64,000 bases of DNA from Rhodococcus sp. OK519 (GCF_003051005.1 NZ_QAOW01000011.1:1-64000), one strand, 5' to 3'. Positions 7,824 through 19,200 are shown, numbered from the stretch's first letter. The notes: generated from the letters alone by a model not told the origin. Program-made: numbers and translations.

Positions 7824-10800
7824 GTGCCAGACGACGTGACCGCCCCCAACTCGGCCGACTCGAGCGCCCCCGCGAAGGAGGTGCGAAACGCCCGCCTCGT
7901 CGCGATCGTCACCGGCCTGCTCGGCGCGATCCTGGCGATCGCGACGCCGTTCCTGCCCGTGCAGCAGGACGCCGCCTCGATCAGCTGGCCCCAGAACGGC
8001 AGCCTCACGAGCGTCGAGGCCCCGCTCATCTCGTACACGCCGCAGCAACTGCATGTGAGCATCCCGTGCACCGCCGTCGGCCAGTTGCCCGAAAGCGGCG
8101 GCGCACTCGTCGCGACGACCCCGACCTCGGCAGGCCGCGCCGAGGCCGACGGCCTCGTCATCAAGGTGGACGCCGCATCGGGCAGTGAACCTGCCCGCCT
8201 GCGGGCGATCCTGCGCGACACCGAGTTGCTGTCACTGCCAGTCGACACGCTGCAGGGCTGCACCGAGATCGTGGTCACGTCCGATCCGCAGGGCACCACC
8301 GCCGCCGTAGCCGGACTCCCCGACCAGGAGGCGACCACCGTGACCGGCGACGTCCGGCCGCAGGTGGTGGGTGTCTTCACCGATCTGACGGGCGCCCCGC
8401 CCGCGGGCCTCGACGTCCGCGCCGACATCGACTCCAGGTTCTCGTCGAGCCCCACGCTGATCAAGCTGGTCGCGATGATCGGCGCGGTGCTCGCGACGCT
8501 GGTCTCGCTGGTGGCGCTGCATCGACTCGACAGCGTCGACGGCCGCCGCGCACGCCGCTTCCTGCCCGCCCGCTGGTGGCGGTTCACCGGCATCGACGCG
8601 GTCGTCATCGGCGGACTACTGCTGTGGCACGTCATCGGCGCCAACACGTCCGACGACGGCTACCTGCTCAACATGGCCCGCGTCTCCGAGCACGCCGGCT
8701 ACATGGCCAACTACTTCCGCTGGTTCGGCGTCCCCGAGGCGCCGTTCGGCTGGTACTACGACGTCCTCGTGCTGTTCACGAAGGTCAGCACCACCAGCAT
8801 CTGGATGCGTCTGCCCGCGCTGATCGCCGGAATCCTCTGCTGGATGATCATCAGCCGCGAGGTGATTCCGCGCCTCGGCCGCATGGTGCGCCGCAACGCG
8901 ATCGCGATGTGGACCGCCGGCCTGGTGTTCCTGGCGTTCTGGCTGCCGTTCAACAACGGCCTGCGCCCCGAACCGATCATCGCGCTCGGCGCGCTGCTCA
9001 CGTGGTGTTCGATCGAACGCGCGATCGCGACCGGACGCATGCTGCCCGCCGCCGTCGCCGTGCTGATCGCGGCGTTCTCGCTCGCCGCCGGACCCTCCGG
9101 CCTGATCGCGATCGCCGCACTGATCGCCGGCGCCCGGTCGATCGTGCAGATCGCCGTCCGGCGCGCCCGCAAGACCTGGTTCCTCAGCCTGATCGCACCG
9201 GTCCTCGCGTCCGGCACCGTCGTGCTGGTGGCAGTGTTCGCCGACCAGACCCTCGCCTCGGTGCTCGAGGCGACCCGCGTGCGCACCGCCGTCGGCCCCA
9301 ACGTCGCATGGTTCGACGAGCGCGTGCGCTGGGACGCCCTGCTCAACATCTCCCCCGACGGCTCGCTGGCCCGACGCTTCGGCGTCTTCGTCATGCTGCT
9401 CTGCCTGATCGTGTGCGTGATGATGCTGCTGCGCCGCGGCGGAAAGATTCCGGGCACCGCGACGGGCCCGTCCCGCCGCATCCTCGGCATCATCTTCGCG
9501 TCGCTGCTGCTGATGAGCTTCACCCCCACCAAGTGGACGCACCACTTCGGCGTGTACGCGGGGCTCGCGGGATCCGCCGCTGCCCTGACCGCCGTCGCGG
9601 TGGCCGGCGCGAGCCTGCGCTCCAAGCGCAACCGCACACTGTTCGCGGCCGCCGTCCTGTTCATCCTCACGATGTCGTTCACCGGATCCAACGGCTGGTG
9701 GTACGTCTCCAGCTACGGCGTGCCGTGGTGGGACAAGCCGCCGTCCATCGGCGGCAAGTCCTTCGCCACCGGGTTCCTCGCATTGACCGTCCTCGCGCTG
9801 CTGTTGGCCGCCTGGTACCACATCCGCGAGCCGTACGAGAGAGACAAGAACTCCGAGAACTCGACTGCCGCGCTCGGCAACGGAAGCAGGCTCGCCCGGA
9901 TCCGACGCTGGTCGCCCGCCCCACTCACCCTGGCCGCGGCCGTCGTCGTGCTGTTCGAGGTGCTCTCGCTCCTCAAGGGCGCCGTCGCGCAGTACCCGTC
10001 GTACTCGATCGCGAAGGCGAACCTGCAGTCGGTTACCGGCGACTCGTGCGCACTCGCCGACTACGTCCTCGTGGAGGACGACACCAACGCCTCAGTGCTG
10101 CGACTCGCGTCGCCGCCCGAGGATCTCGCCGGCGCAGGCGCGTTCGGCGCCACCGAGTCGACCGGCTTCACTGCGAACGGCGTGGCCCGCGACCTCACTG
10201 CGGACAAGGAGAACGTCGCGACCGGCGGCGCGAACTCCGTCGACGCCGACTCCGACTCGGGCCAGAGCACCACCGGAACCGGAGCCGGGACGGGCGGCGG
10301 CACCGAAGCGTCCACCGGCGTCAACGGCAGCAGCGTGTCCCTGCCGTTCGGCCTCGACCCGGCGACCACGCCGGTCCTCGGCAGCTACCAGTCCGGGGCT
10401 CAGCAGAAGTCCGACCTCGTCACCGGCTGGTACGGGCTGCCCGAGCGCAGCGACGACGCCCCGATCCTCACGATCGCTGCCGCCGGACGCATCCACTCCG
10501 TCGACCCCGACGGCGTCGTCACCGAGGGGCAGGTGCTCGACGTCGAATACGGCACCCGCACCGCCGACGGCGGCGTCGACGTCCTCGGCCGCGTCGCCCC
10601 GATCGACATCGGTCCGGCACCGTCGTGGCGGAACCTGCGGGTGCCGCTCGACCAGCTGCCCGCCGAGGCGAACACCGTCCGACTCGTCGCCTCCGACACC
10701 GGACTCGCACCCGACCAGTGGCTCGCCGTCACCCCGCCGCGGGTGCCGCACATGCGGACGCTGCAGTCCGTCGTCGGAAGCACCGCCCCGGTGCTGATCG

Positions 10801-11144
10801 ACTGGTCTGTGGGCCTGGCGTTCCCGTGCCAGCGTCCGTTCGCCCACCAGGACGGCGTCGCCGAGATCCCCGAGTACCGCATCCTCCCCGACCGGGTGGG
10901 CGCTCAGGCCACCAATGCGTGGCAGGACGCGATCGGCGGCGGCCCGCTCGGCTGGACCTCGCTGCTGCTGACCGCCCAGACCATCCCCACCTACCTGGAC
11001 GACGACTGGCGCCGGGACTGGGGCTCGCTGGAACGATTCGCCCCGATCGTCGAATCGGCGCAGCCCGCGCAGGTCGACGTCGAGCAGGTCACACGCTCGG
11101 GGCTGTGGTCCCCGGGCCCGATCCGGGAGACGCCACCCGCCTGA
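7824..11144 (+). CDS. Arabinosyltransferase, Emb family (EmbA/EmbC-type position), 1106 aa
   Basis: A GT-C arabinosyltransferase that adds arabinofuranose from decaprenyl-phosphoarabinose to cell-wall arabinan on the outer face of the membrane. A first membrane helix (about 28-49) is followed by an external domain, about 12 further helices, and a large C-terminal carbohydrate-binding domain (about 720-1106). The catalytic loop has the conserved GT-C Asp pair (DDGY, D277/D278) followed by MARVSEHAGYMANYFRWFG; the Met of this stretch aligns with the ethambutol-resistance Met306 of M. tuberculosis EmbB. It is first of two tandem emb genes where M. tuberculosis has three. I cannot say whether it is the EmbA or the EmbC counterpart. 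Confidence 0.95.
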   Translation: MPDDVTAPNSADSSAPAKEVRNARLVAIVTGLLGAILAIATPFLPVQQDAASISWPQNGSLTSVEAPLISYTPQQLHVSIPCTAVGQLPESGGALVATTPTSAGRAEADGLVIKVDAASGSEPARLRAILRDTELLSLPVDTLQGCTEIVVTSDPQGTTAAVAGLPDQEATTVTGDVRPQVVGVFTDLTGAPPAGLDVRADIDSRFSSSPTLIKLVAMIGAVLATLVSLVALHRLDSVDGRRARRFLPARWWRFTGIDAVVIGGLLLWHVIGANTSDDGYLLNMARVSEHAGYMANYFRWFGVPEAPFGWYYDVLVLFTKVSTTSIWMRLPALIAGILCWMIISREVIPRLGRMVRRNAIAMWTAGLVFLAFWLPFNNGLRPEPIIALGALLTWCSIERAIATGRMLPAAVAVLIAAFSLAAGPSGLIAIAALIAGARSIVQIAVRRARKTWFLSLIAPVLASGTVVLVAVFADQTLASVLEATRVRTAVGPNVAWFDERVRWDALLNISPDGSLARRFGVFVMLLCLIVCVMMLLRRGGKIPGTATGPSRRILGIIFASLLLMSFTPTKWTHHFGVYAGLAGSAAALTAVAVAGASLRSKRNRTLFAAAVLFILTMSFTGSNGWWYVSSYGVPWWDKPPSIGGKSFATGFLALTVLALLLAAWYHIREPYERDKNSENSTAALGNGSRLARIRRWSPAPLTLAAAVVVLFEVLSLLKGAVAQYPSYSIAKANLQSVTGDSCALADYVLVEDDTNASVLRLASPPEDLAGAGAFGATESTGFTANGVARDLTADKENVATGGANSVDADSDSGQSTTGTGAGTGGGTEASTGVNGSSVSLPFGLDPATTPVLGSYQSGAQQKSDLVTGWYGLPERSDDAPILTIAAAGRIHSVDPDGVVTEGQVLDVEYGTRTADGGVDVLGRVAPIDIGPAPSWRNLRVPLDQLPAEANTVRLVASDTGLAPDQWLAVTPPRVPHMRTLQSVVGSTAPVLIDWSVGLAFPCQRPFAHQDGVAEIPEYRILPDRVGAQATNAWQDAIGGGPLGWTSLLLTAQTIPTYLDDDWRRDWGSLERFAPIVESAQPAQVDVEQVTRSGLWSPGPIRETPPA

Positions 11145-11203
11145 CCAGCCTGTGAAGTCGCTGAGAGGCACCGACCTGGTTCGGGTAACGAAAACATCTC
11201 GCC

Positions 11204-11209
11204 TACGAT
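11204..11209 (+). promoter_or_regulatory. -10 box for leaderless start of second emb gene
   Basis: TACGAT lies eight bases before the GTG at 11218, the same spacing as for the first emb gene. This supports starting the protein at MPDVVTAP, matching MPDDVTAP of its neighbour, rather than at an ATG 66 bases upstream. Confidence 0.5.
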
Positions 11210-11217
11210 CGACAAAC

Positions 11218-14200
11218 GTGCCCGACGTTGTGACAGCCCCCGTGCCCGGACCCGAGGCCAGTGCTCCGCCCCCGGCTTCTCGACCCAGCAACGCGGATGT
11301 CCGCAACGCTCGGTTGATTGCAGTCGTCACGGGCCTGCTCGGCGTGTTGCTGGCCCTCGCGACGCCGTTCCTCCCGGTCACCCAGACCGCGGCGACGGTG
11401 TCGTGGCCCGAGAACGGCGTCGCCGCCGATGTCGAGGCACCGCTGATGTCGCAGGTGCCGGTCTCGCTGTCGGCGTCGATCCCGTGTCGGGCCGTCGCCG
11501 AACTGCCCGAGGCCGGCGGCATCCTGCTCTCCACCGCGCCTGCCCAGGGTGAGAACGCGCCCGTCAACGCGATGTTCGTGCGCGTGTCCAGCGAGTCCGT
11601 CGACGTCCTCAACCGGAACGTCATCATCGCGACCGCGCCACGCGCCGACGTCGAGTCGGGCTGCAGCGCGATCGCGATCGAGTCCGATGTCGACGGCACC
11701 ACCGCCGAGTTCGTCGGCCTCACCGACGACGACGGCAAGCCCGTCAAGGGCGAGATGCCGTTCGACTACCGTCCGCAGATCGTCGGCATCTTCAGCGATC
11801 TCGACGGCAAGAACGTGCCCGGCCTGCAGTTCACGATGGACATCGACTCGCGGTTCTCGTCGAGCCCGAGCCCGGTCAAGCTGATCGCGATGATCGGCGC
11901 CGTCCTGGCCACCCTCGTGTCGCTCGTCGCGCTGCACCGACTCGACGGCACCGACGGCCGCCGCGCCCGCCGCTTCCTGCCCGCCCGCTGGTGGAAGATC
12001 ACCGGCGTCGACGGCGTCGTCGTCGGCACCCTCGTCGGCTGGCACTTCTTCGGCGCCAACACCGCCGACGACGGCTACCTGCTCACCATGGCCCGCGCGT
12101 CGGAGCACTCCGGCTACATGGCCAACTACTTCCGCTGGTTCGGCGTCCCCGAGGCGCCGTTCGGCTGGTACTACGACGTCCTCGCGCTCATGGCGAAGAT
12201 CTCCACCGCCAGCCCGTGGATGCGCCTACCTGCGCTCCTCGCCGCGATCCTGTGCTGGATGGTGATCAGCCGCGAGGTCATGCCGCGCCTCGGCCGCGCG
12301 GTGCGCCACAACCAGGTCGCCCTGTGGACCGGCGGGCTCGTGTTCCTCGCTTTCTGGCTGCCCTACAACAACGGCCTGCGCCCGGAACCGATCGTCGCGG
12401 TCGGTGCACTGCTCACCTGGTGCTCGATCGAACGCGCCATCGGCACGAGACGCCTGCTGCCCGCCGCGATCGCCGCCCTCGTCGGCGCGTTCACGCTGGC
12501 CGCCGCCCCCACCGGTCTGATGTGTATCGCGGCGCTGCTGGCCGGCCTGCGCCCCATCACCCGGCTCATCGTCCGGCGCCGCAAGAGAGTCGGCACGTTC
12601 TCGCAGCTGCTGCCGCTCGCCGCGGCCGGGACCCTAGTGCTCGTCGTCGTGTTCGCCGACCAGACCTTCTCCACCGTCATGGAGGCCACCCGGGTCCGCA
12701 CGATCATCGGCCCGAACCTCGAATGGTTCCAGGACTACCAGCGCTACTACTTCCTGTTCGTCCAGACCACCGACGGCTCGCTCGCGCGCCGTTTCGCGTT
12801 CCTGACGATGCTGCTGTGCCTGTTCACCGTGCTGTTCGTGTTCCTGCGTCGCAAGCGGATCCCCGGCGTCGCCACCGGACCGTCGTGGCGGCTGATGGGC
12901 ATCGTCTTCGGAACGATGTTCTTCATGATGTTCAACCCCACGAAGTGGACCCACCACTTCGGGGCCTACGCGGGCATCGCCGGTTCCCTGGCCGCCCTGA
13001 CCGCCGTCGTCGTATCTGCGAGCGCACTACGGTCCCGCCGCAACCGGAGCATGTTCCTCGCCGGACTCCTGTTCGTCCTGGCGCTGTCGTTCTCCGGTAT
13101 CAACGGCTATTGGTACGTCTCCAGTTACGGCGTGCCGTGGTTCGACAAGACCGTCCAGCTCAGCGGGCGCGAATCCAGCACCCTTTTCCTGGTGCTGTTC
13201 GGTCTGTCCGTCGCGCTCGTCGCATGGCAGTACCTGCGTGAGGGCTATGCGCCGCCGCCCGCGAAGCCCGGCACCCCCAAGGGTCGACGGATCCGCAAGT
13301 TCGCGGCCGCACCGCTGACCGTCATCGCCGGCGTCATGGTGCTGTTCGAGGTCCTGTCGATGCTCAAGGGCGCCGTGACGCAGTACCCCGCGTACTCGCT
13401 CGGGCGCTCCAATATCGAGGCCCTCGCCGGCAAGACGTGCGGCCTCGCCGAGGACGTGCTGGTCGAGAAGGACCCCAACGCAGGCGCCCTCACCCCGATC
13501 GCCGACCCCGCCAAGCCGCTCGCCGACCCCAACGATCCGCTCGCAGGCGCCAAGCCCGTCGGCTTCACGCCCAACGGCGTGCCCGACGACCTGACCGCCG
13601 ACTTCGTCGAGGTCAAGGCCGGCATGGGCAACACCGACAGTCAGAGCATCGGCCCCAGCTTCGAAACCGGCGGCGGCTCCGGCACCACCGGCGGCGTCGG
13701 CGCGCTCGGCGTCAACGGCAGCACTGTCAAACTGCCGTTCGGGCTCGATCCGGCCCGCACGCCCATCCTCGGCAGCTACCAGGACGGCATCCAGCAGCAG
13801 GCCTCGGTCGTGTCCAGCTGGTACCAGCTGCCCGAACGCAGCGACGACGCCCCGCTCGTCGTGCTGTCGGCCGCCGGCCGCATCTGGTCCGTCGACCAGA
13901 TCACCGGGCAGACCAACTACGGCCAGTCCCTCGTCGTCGAATACGGCAAGCGGCAGCCGAACGGCACCGTCGACATCCAAGGCACCGCCGTGCCCCGCGA
14001 CATCGGCCCCGCCCCGTCATGGCGAAACCTGCGGGTCCCCATCGACGAACTGCCCGCCGACACCGACGTCGTGCGGATCAGCGCCAGCGACCCCAACCTC
14101 ACCGGCGACCAGTGGCTCGCCTTCACACCGCCGCGCGTGCCCACGCTCGAGTCGCTGGGCAGCGTGGTCGGTACCGAGCAGCCCGTTCTGCTGGACTGGG

Positions 14201-14538
14201 CCGTCGGACTGCAGTTCCCCTGCCAGCGTCCGTTCAACCACCTCAACGGTGTCGCCGAGATGCCCACCTTCCGGATCCTGCCGGACCGGCCCCTCGCGGT
14301 CAGCTCCACCGACACCTGGCAGTCCCTCGAAAACGGCGGCCCGCTCGGCTGGACCGAGATGCTCGCCAGCGCCACCACCGTCCCGACCTACCTGAACCAC
14401 GACTGGGGCCGCGACTGGGGCTCACTCGAGCGGTACGACCGGTTCTACCCCGACGCCACCACCGTGCCCGTCGAGACGGAACAGGTGAACCGGTCCGGCT
14501 TCTGGTCGCCCGGCACCATGCGGGTGTACGAGCCGTAA
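11218..14538 (+). CDS. embB: Arabinosyltransferase, EmbB-like, 1106 aa
   Basis: Paralog of the preceding gene with the same architecture: one N-terminal helix, external domain, multi-helix GT-C core, and a C-terminal carbohydrate-binding domain. The catalytic DDGY pair is at D284/D285, followed by LLTMARASEHSGYMANYFRWFG. Loop segments such as RRFAFLTMLLCLFTVLFVFLRRKRIP and SWRLMGIVFGTMFFMMFNPTKW are closest to my memory of mycobacterial EmbB, so I assign it as the EmbB-type enzyme of arabinogalactan branching. It is 73 bases after the first emb gene with its own likely leaderless promoter, and is followed by a strong hairpin. The symbol rests on resemblance and position, not alignment. Confidence 0.93.
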   Translation: MPDVVTAPVPGPEASAPPPASRPSNADVRNARLIAVVTGLLGVLLALATPFLPVTQTAATVSWPENGVAADVEAPLMSQVPVSLSASIPCRAVAELPEAGGILLSTAPAQGENAPVNAMFVRVSSESVDVLNRNVIIATAPRADVESGCSAIAIESDVDGTTAEFVGLTDDDGKPVKGEMPFDYRPQIVGIFSDLDGKNVPGLQFTMDIDSRFSSSPSPVKLIAMIGAVLATLVSLVALHRLDGTDGRRARRFLPARWWKITGVDGVVVGTLVGWHFFGANTADDGYLLTMARASEHSGYMANYFRWFGVPEAPFGWYYDVLALMAKISTASPWMRLPALLAAILCWMVISREVMPRLGRAVRHNQVALWTGGLVFLAFWLPYNNGLRPEPIVAVGALLTWCSIERAIGTRRLLPAAIAALVGAFTLAAAPTGLMCIAALLAGLRPITRLIVRRRKRVGTFSQLLPLAAAGTLVLVVVFADQTFSTVMEATRVRTIIGPNLEWFQDYQRYYFLFVQTTDGSLARRFAFLTMLLCLFTVLFVFLRRKRIPGVATGPSWRLMGIVFGTMFFMMFNPTKWTHHFGAYAGIAGSLAALTAVVVSASALRSRRNRSMFLAGLLFVLALSFSGINGYWYVSSYGVPWFDKTVQLSGRESSTLFLVLFGLSVALVAWQYLREGYAPPPAKPGTPKGRRIRKFAAAPLTVIAGVMVLFEVLSMLKGAVTQYPAYSLGRSNIEALAGKTCGLAEDVLVEKDPNAGALTPIADPAKPLADPNDPLAGAKPVGFTPNGVPDDLTADFVEVKAGMGNTDSQSIGPSFETGGGSGTTGGVGALGVNGSTVKLPFGLDPARTPILGSYQDGIQQQASVVSSWYQLPERSDDAPLVVLSAAGRIWSVDQITGQTNYGQSLVVEYGKRQPNGTVDIQGTAVPRDIGPAPSWRNLRVPIDELPADTDVVRISASDPNLTGDQWLAFTPPRVPTLESLGSVVGTEQPVLLDWAVGLQFPCQRPFNHLNGVAEMPTFRILPDRPLAVSSTDTWQSLENGGPLGWTEMLASATTVPTYLNHDWGRDWGSLERYDRFYPDATTVPVETEQVNRSGFWSPGTMRVYEP

Positions 14539-14555
14539 GTCTGTTCGGTCCTTTC

Positions 14556-14606
14556 AGCTGAAGGGTCCGTTCATGCGCTCCCAGCGTATGAACGGACCCT
14601 TCAGCT
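14556..14606. terminator. Long hairpin terminator after the emb genes
   Basis: Two 24-base arms (14556-14579 and 14583-14606) pair with a single mismatch around a 3-base loop, 18 bases after the embB stop. The convergent accD4 operon ends 147 bases further on, so it may act in both directions. The arm shares AGCTGAAGGG...TTCATGCGCT with the second hairpin at 14686-14739. Confidence 0.75.
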
Positions 14607-14685
14607 TTATCCACAGGCGTGCATCCATCCACAGGCGAGCGGCCGCGTCCACAGCTCCGAATGCGGCCACGGTCGGCCCACTGAA
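14607..14685. other. Spacer with a DnaA-box-like sequence
   Basis: Between the two hairpins are three TCCACAG copies; the first lies within TTATCCACA (14607-14615), identical to the E. coli DnaA box consensus. No gene is present. I do not consider this an origin. Confidence 0.3.
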
Positions 14686-14739
14686 CAGCTGAAGGGACCC
14701 ATTCATGCGCTGTGAGCGCACAAAGGGTCCCTTCAGCTG
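14686..14739. terminator. Second hairpin terminator, accD4 side
   Basis: CAGCTGAAGGGACCC (14686-14700) pairs perfectly with 14725-14739, with a partly paired centre. It lies 14 bases beyond the accD4 stop and most likely ends the fadD32-pks13-accD4 transcript. The stem sequence is a variant of the hairpin at 14556-14606. Confidence 0.7.
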
Positions 14740-14752
14740 GGAGACGAAAGCG

Positions 14753-16297
14753 TCAGAACGGAAGCAAGTGGTGCTTTCGCGGGTTCTTGAAGATCGTCTT
14801 GCCGCGGAGCAACTGGAGCGCCTTGCGGATCTCCAGGCGGGTGGTCGACGGCTCGATGACCGCGTCGACGTAGCCACGCTCGGCCGCGATGTACGGCGTC
14901 GCGACGTGCTCGTTGTAGAAGTTGATGAGCTGCGCGCGGACCGCTGGCGCGTTGTCGCCGGCGGCCTCGATCTGACGCCGACCGATGAGGTTGACAGCAC
15001 CCTCGGCACCCATGACCGCGATGCGGGCAGTGGGCCAGGCCAGGTTGACGTCGGCGCCGAGCTGCTTGGAACCCATCACCGCGTAGGCGCCGCCGTACGC
15101 CTTGCGCACGACGACGGTGACCTTCGGAACGGTCGCCTCGACGTACGAGAACAGGAAGCGGCCACCGCGCTTGATGACGCCGACCTTCTCCTGTTCCACA
15201 CCGACCAGGAAGCCGGGGGTGTCGACGACGAACACCAGCGGGATGTCGTACGCGTTGCACACCCGCACGAAGTGCGCGCCCTTGTCCGACGCCGCCGCAT
15301 CCAGCGCGCCCGACAGGTGCATCGGCTGGTTCGCGACCACGCCGACCGGACGGCCGTCGACGCGCGCGTAGCCGGTGATGATGTTGCGCGCGGACTCCGC
15401 GCGAACCTCGAGGAACTCGCCGTCGTCGAAGATCTTCAGCAGGACGTCGTGCATGTCGTAGCCCGAGTTGTCGGCATCCGGCATGAACGTGTCGAGCGAC
15501 AGATCGTCCTCGGTGATCTCCGGTTCGAGACCCGGGTTGATGATCGGGGGCTGTTCGGTGCAGCTCGACGGCATGTAGCTCAGGTACTGGCGGGCGTACT
15601 CGAACGCCGCCTTCTCGTCGGCCGCAACGTGATGGATGTTGCCGTACTCGGCCTGGTTGCGGGCGCCACCGAGCTCGTCGAGGCTGACGTCCTCACCGGT
15701 GACGGACTTGATGACGTCCGGGCCGGTGACGAACATGTACGACTCTTCGGTCGCGATCACGATGTCGGTGTTGATGGGTGCGTACACCGCACCGCCCGCG
15801 CACTTGCCGAGGATGATCGAAATCTGCGGGCACATGCCCGACAGCGGCTCCTGACGGCGACCCATCTCGGCGTACCACGCGAGCGATGTCACAGCGTCCT
15901 GGATGCGCGCGCCCGCGGACTCGTTGATGCCGACGACCGGGCAACCGATCTTGATGGCGAAGTCCCCGATGGCCGCGACCTTGCGGCCGAACATCTCGCC
16001 GGCCGCACCACCGAACACGGTCTGGTCGTGTGCGAACACCGCGACCGGACGGCCGTCCACCAGTCCGTGACCGGTGACGACACCGTCGCCGTACGGGTTG
16101 GACTCGTCGCCGGGTTGGCGAGCGAGCTGTCCCATCTCGACGAACGTCCCCGGATCGAGCAGCATGTCGATCCGCTCGCGCGGCGTCGGCAGGCCCTTGT
16201 CCTTGCGCTTCTGGATCGCCTTGGGGTTACCCGGGGCCTTCGACCGCTCGAGCTTTTCGTGTAGTTCCGCAAGCTTTTCCGCGGTGGTGGTGCTCAC
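14753..16297 (-). CDS. accD4: Acyl-CoA carboxylase carboxyltransferase subunit AccD4, 514 aa
   Basis: The carboxyltransferase (beta) subunit that, with a biotinylated alpha subunit encoded elsewhere, makes the carboxyacyl-CoA extender (alpha-carboxylated fatty acyl chain) used by Pks13 in mycolic acid condensation. The full carboxyl-transferase domain is present: the N-terminal crotonase-like half has [14 protein letters not shown] and [15 protein letters not shown], and the C-terminal half has [15 protein letters not shown] and [15 protein letters not shown], the two oxyanion-hole regions of propionyl-CoA carboxylase beta-type enzymes. Length is normal. Its GTG directly follows the pks13 TGA, so translation is probably coupled. 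The assignment to AccD4 rather than AccD5 rests on the pks13-fadD32 context. Confidence 0.95.
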   Translation of the reverse strand: MSTTTAEKLAELHEKLERSKAPGNPKAIQKRKDKGLPTPRERIDMLLDPGTFVEMGQLARQPGDESNPYGDGVVTGHGLVDGRPVAVFAHDQTVFGGAAGEMFGRKVAAIGDFAIKIGCPVVGINESAGARIQDAVTSLAWYAEMGRRQEPLSGMCPQISIILGKCAGGAVYAPINTDIVIATEESYMFVTGPDVIKSVTGEDVSLDELGGARNQAEYGNIHHVAADEKAAFEYARQYLSYMPSSCTEQPPIINPGLEPEITEDDLSLDTFMPDADNSGYDMHDVLLKIFDDGEFLEVRAESARNIITGYARVDGRPVGVVANQPMHLSGALDAAASDKGAHFVRVCNAYDIPLVFVVDTPGFLVGVEQEKVGVIKRGGRFLFSYVEATVPKVTVVVRKAYGGAYAVMGSKQLGADVNLAWPTARIAVMGAEGAVNLIGRRQIEAAGDNAPAVRAQLINFYNEHVATPYIAAERGYVDAVIEPSTTRLEIRKALQLLRGKTIFKNPRKHHLLPF

Positions 16298-19200
16298 TCA
16301 GTTGCTCCGCTTCTCGATCTCGGTCAGCTTGTTCGACAGGTCCGCGCCTACCTTGGAGATGTAGGGCTCGTCGACGATCTGGATGTGGTCGCCGCCGATG
16401 TAGACGACCTCGAGGTTCTGCGCTGCCTCACCCCAGCCGCCGTCGGGCTGACGGGTCGCGAACGCAGGTTCGAGTTCGATCGCGCCTTCGTGGTACTTGT
16501 CGGCCATGTACAGCACGACGTCGCCGTCGTACGGCTCGAGCTTCGTCGTCTGGATGGCCCGGTTGTCGAGCCACGACGTGCGCTGGTGCTCGATGATGCC
16601 GCCCGGGATCTTCGCGCCGCTCAGCTTCAGCAGGTCCATGAGGATCCCGATCTGCTCCTCGTCGCTCTCGGCCGCCGCGAGCTTGTCGTACGGCAGCGGC
16701 GCCTCGACACCGTAGGTCTCCTTCGCGAAGGCCGCGTACCGCTGCCAGCGCTTACGGATCTCCTCCGGGGTGTCCTCGACCTGCTCGCCCGCCATGACGG
16801 TGTCGAGCAATCCGACGATCCGGACATCGGCGCCCTGCTCGCGCAGGATGCGGGCCACCGCGTAGGCGAGAACACCGCCGAGCGACCAGCCGCACAGCAC
16901 GTACGGGCCGTCGCCCTGGATCTCCCGCATCAGCGGCACGTACGCCGCGGCGCGGTCGTCGATGGGGCCCTCGACACGTTCGAGGCCGAACATCGGGGTG
17001 TGCGACGGCAGGCGCTTGAGCAGCGGTTCGTACGCCACCGTCGACCCACCCGCCGGATGGAACACGAACACCGGCACCGCATCCGAGCCCTCGGCCCGCG
17101 GACGCAACGTCCGCACCAGACCGTCGATCTTCAACCCGTCCTCGAGATGCTGACGCACCGTCTCGGCCAACTGTTCGATCGTCTCCGCGTCGAGCACGTC
17201 GTCGACAGTGATCTCGCCGCCCGACCGCTCCGTCAGACGCGCCGCCAACTTCTCCGCCGACTCGTCGTCGAGGATCGGCAGCGTCCCGAAGATGCCCTTC
17301 GCCGCCTTACCGGTCACCACGGCCCACGACGCGAACGTCAACCGCTCCGCCGCATCACGCGGCGGCACATCGACCTCGCCGGACTCAGCCGCGGCATCTT
17401 CGACCACAGCAGCATCGGGAATCTCCGGGGCCGCCGCCGAAACGGTCTCCCCGGCATCCTTCTCCACCTGCTGCTGCGCGGCCATCGCCGCGACCTCCTC
17501 GCGGTTCTCCACCGCGTACCGCAGATACTTCGCGACGTCCTGCAGACACGCGTCCTTCACCGCCGCCAACTGCAGCTGCGGAATGTCGAACTCGTACTCC
17601 ACACGATTCTTGATCCGCACCGCCATCAGCGAATCCAGACCCAACTCGATCAACGGGATCTCCGCCGGCAGATCCTCCGGCGCATAACCCATCGACTCCG
17701 CCACGACGATCGTCAACCGATCCTCGAGCGACTGGGAACTCGTCGGATCCCAACGGTCCGCAAAAACCTCAGCAGGTTCGTCCGCTATGTCGTCGGATAC
17801 ACGGGACTGCGCGGCAGGTGCGGCGACAACCGGCTCCGGCAGCGCCTCACCCGACGACACGACGGCGTCGTACAGCAACGCGAAACCATTGCCGAGCGCA
17901 TTCCCCGTCGCTCCGCTCGCCTGCCCCTTGGCATGCACCTGCACCGACGCGCCACCGAGGTGCGGCACCAGCGTCGTGGTCAGGGTCCCGGCGGACGGCA
18001 CGTCGCCGTGCGCGACGGCACCGGTCAGCGCGACGTCCGCGAACAGCTGCGTCGCGGCGGCGGTGACGAGCGCCCCGAGGTCGGTGACGGCGGACGCCTG
18101 CACCTCCCAGGCGTGGCGGCCGTCGGGCAGCGCGACGTGCGCACCCGGAACTCGGGTGTTGCCCGCCGACGAGACGCGCGCGTCGATCCAGTGCCGCTTG
18201 CGCAGGAACGCGGTGCGCGGCAGGTCGGCGAAGTCGCCGGCCGGCAGGAGTGACGACAGGTCGACGGCGTGCCCGTGGACGTACAGATGCGCGAGGGCGG
18301 TGAGCACGCCGAGCGGCTCGTCCTCCTTGCGCTTGAGCGTCTGGATCAGCTGCGAGTCGGCGATCCCGGCGGCCCACGCGGTCGCGGCGACGGACATCAG
18401 CGTCACCGGGTTGGGTGCGAGTTCGACGAACGTGGTGTGGCCGGCGTCCACCGCGGCCTTGACGGCGCCCGTGAAGTACACGCTGTGCCGCAGACCCTTG
18501 GTCCAGTAATCGACCGGGTGGATCGGGGCGTGACCCGCCGGGTAGAACGCGTCCTGATCGACCGACGAATACTGGCCGACCTTCAGCGTGTGCGGCTCGA
18601 TGCCGGCCAGTTCGGCCGCCAGCTCACCGAGCAGTGGGTCCACCTGCGACGTGTGGCTCGCGCCCTTCGTCTGCAGGACGCGGGCCAGCTTCTCCTCCGA
18701 CTCGGCGCGCGCGACGATCGCGTTCACCTCGGGCTCGGGGCCACCGATCACGGTGTGGGTGGGGGCCGCGTAGACGCACACCTCGAGGTTCGGGAAGTCC
18801 GGCAGGACCTTCTCGATCTCCTCGGAGCTGTACTCGACGAGCGCCATCAGACGGATGGCGTCGCCCTCGAGCAGCCCCTCGGCCTCGCCCATGAGACGCG
18901 AACGCGAGCAGATGACGCGGACGGCATCCTCGAGCGACAGTCCGCCCGAGACGTACGCGGCGGCGGCCTCGCCCATCGAATGTCCGACCAGCGCCGCGGG
19001 ATCGGCACCGTGATGGCGCAGCGTCTTCGCGAGCGCCACCTGGATCGTGAAGATGCCGACCTGCGACGTCTCGACGTCGTAGTCGATCGAGTCGTCGAGG
19101 AACTTCTCCTTCATGGAGTAGCCGGCCTCGTCCTCGATCAGCACGTCGACCTCGTCGACGGCCGCGCGGAACACCGAGTTTTCGATGTACAGCTGCTTGG

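Noticed and set aside
14607-14685. DnaA-box-like sequences as a replication origin
   Set aside because: One exact TTATCCACA and two partial copies are too few. There is no dnaA/dnaN context and no AT-rich unwinding region.
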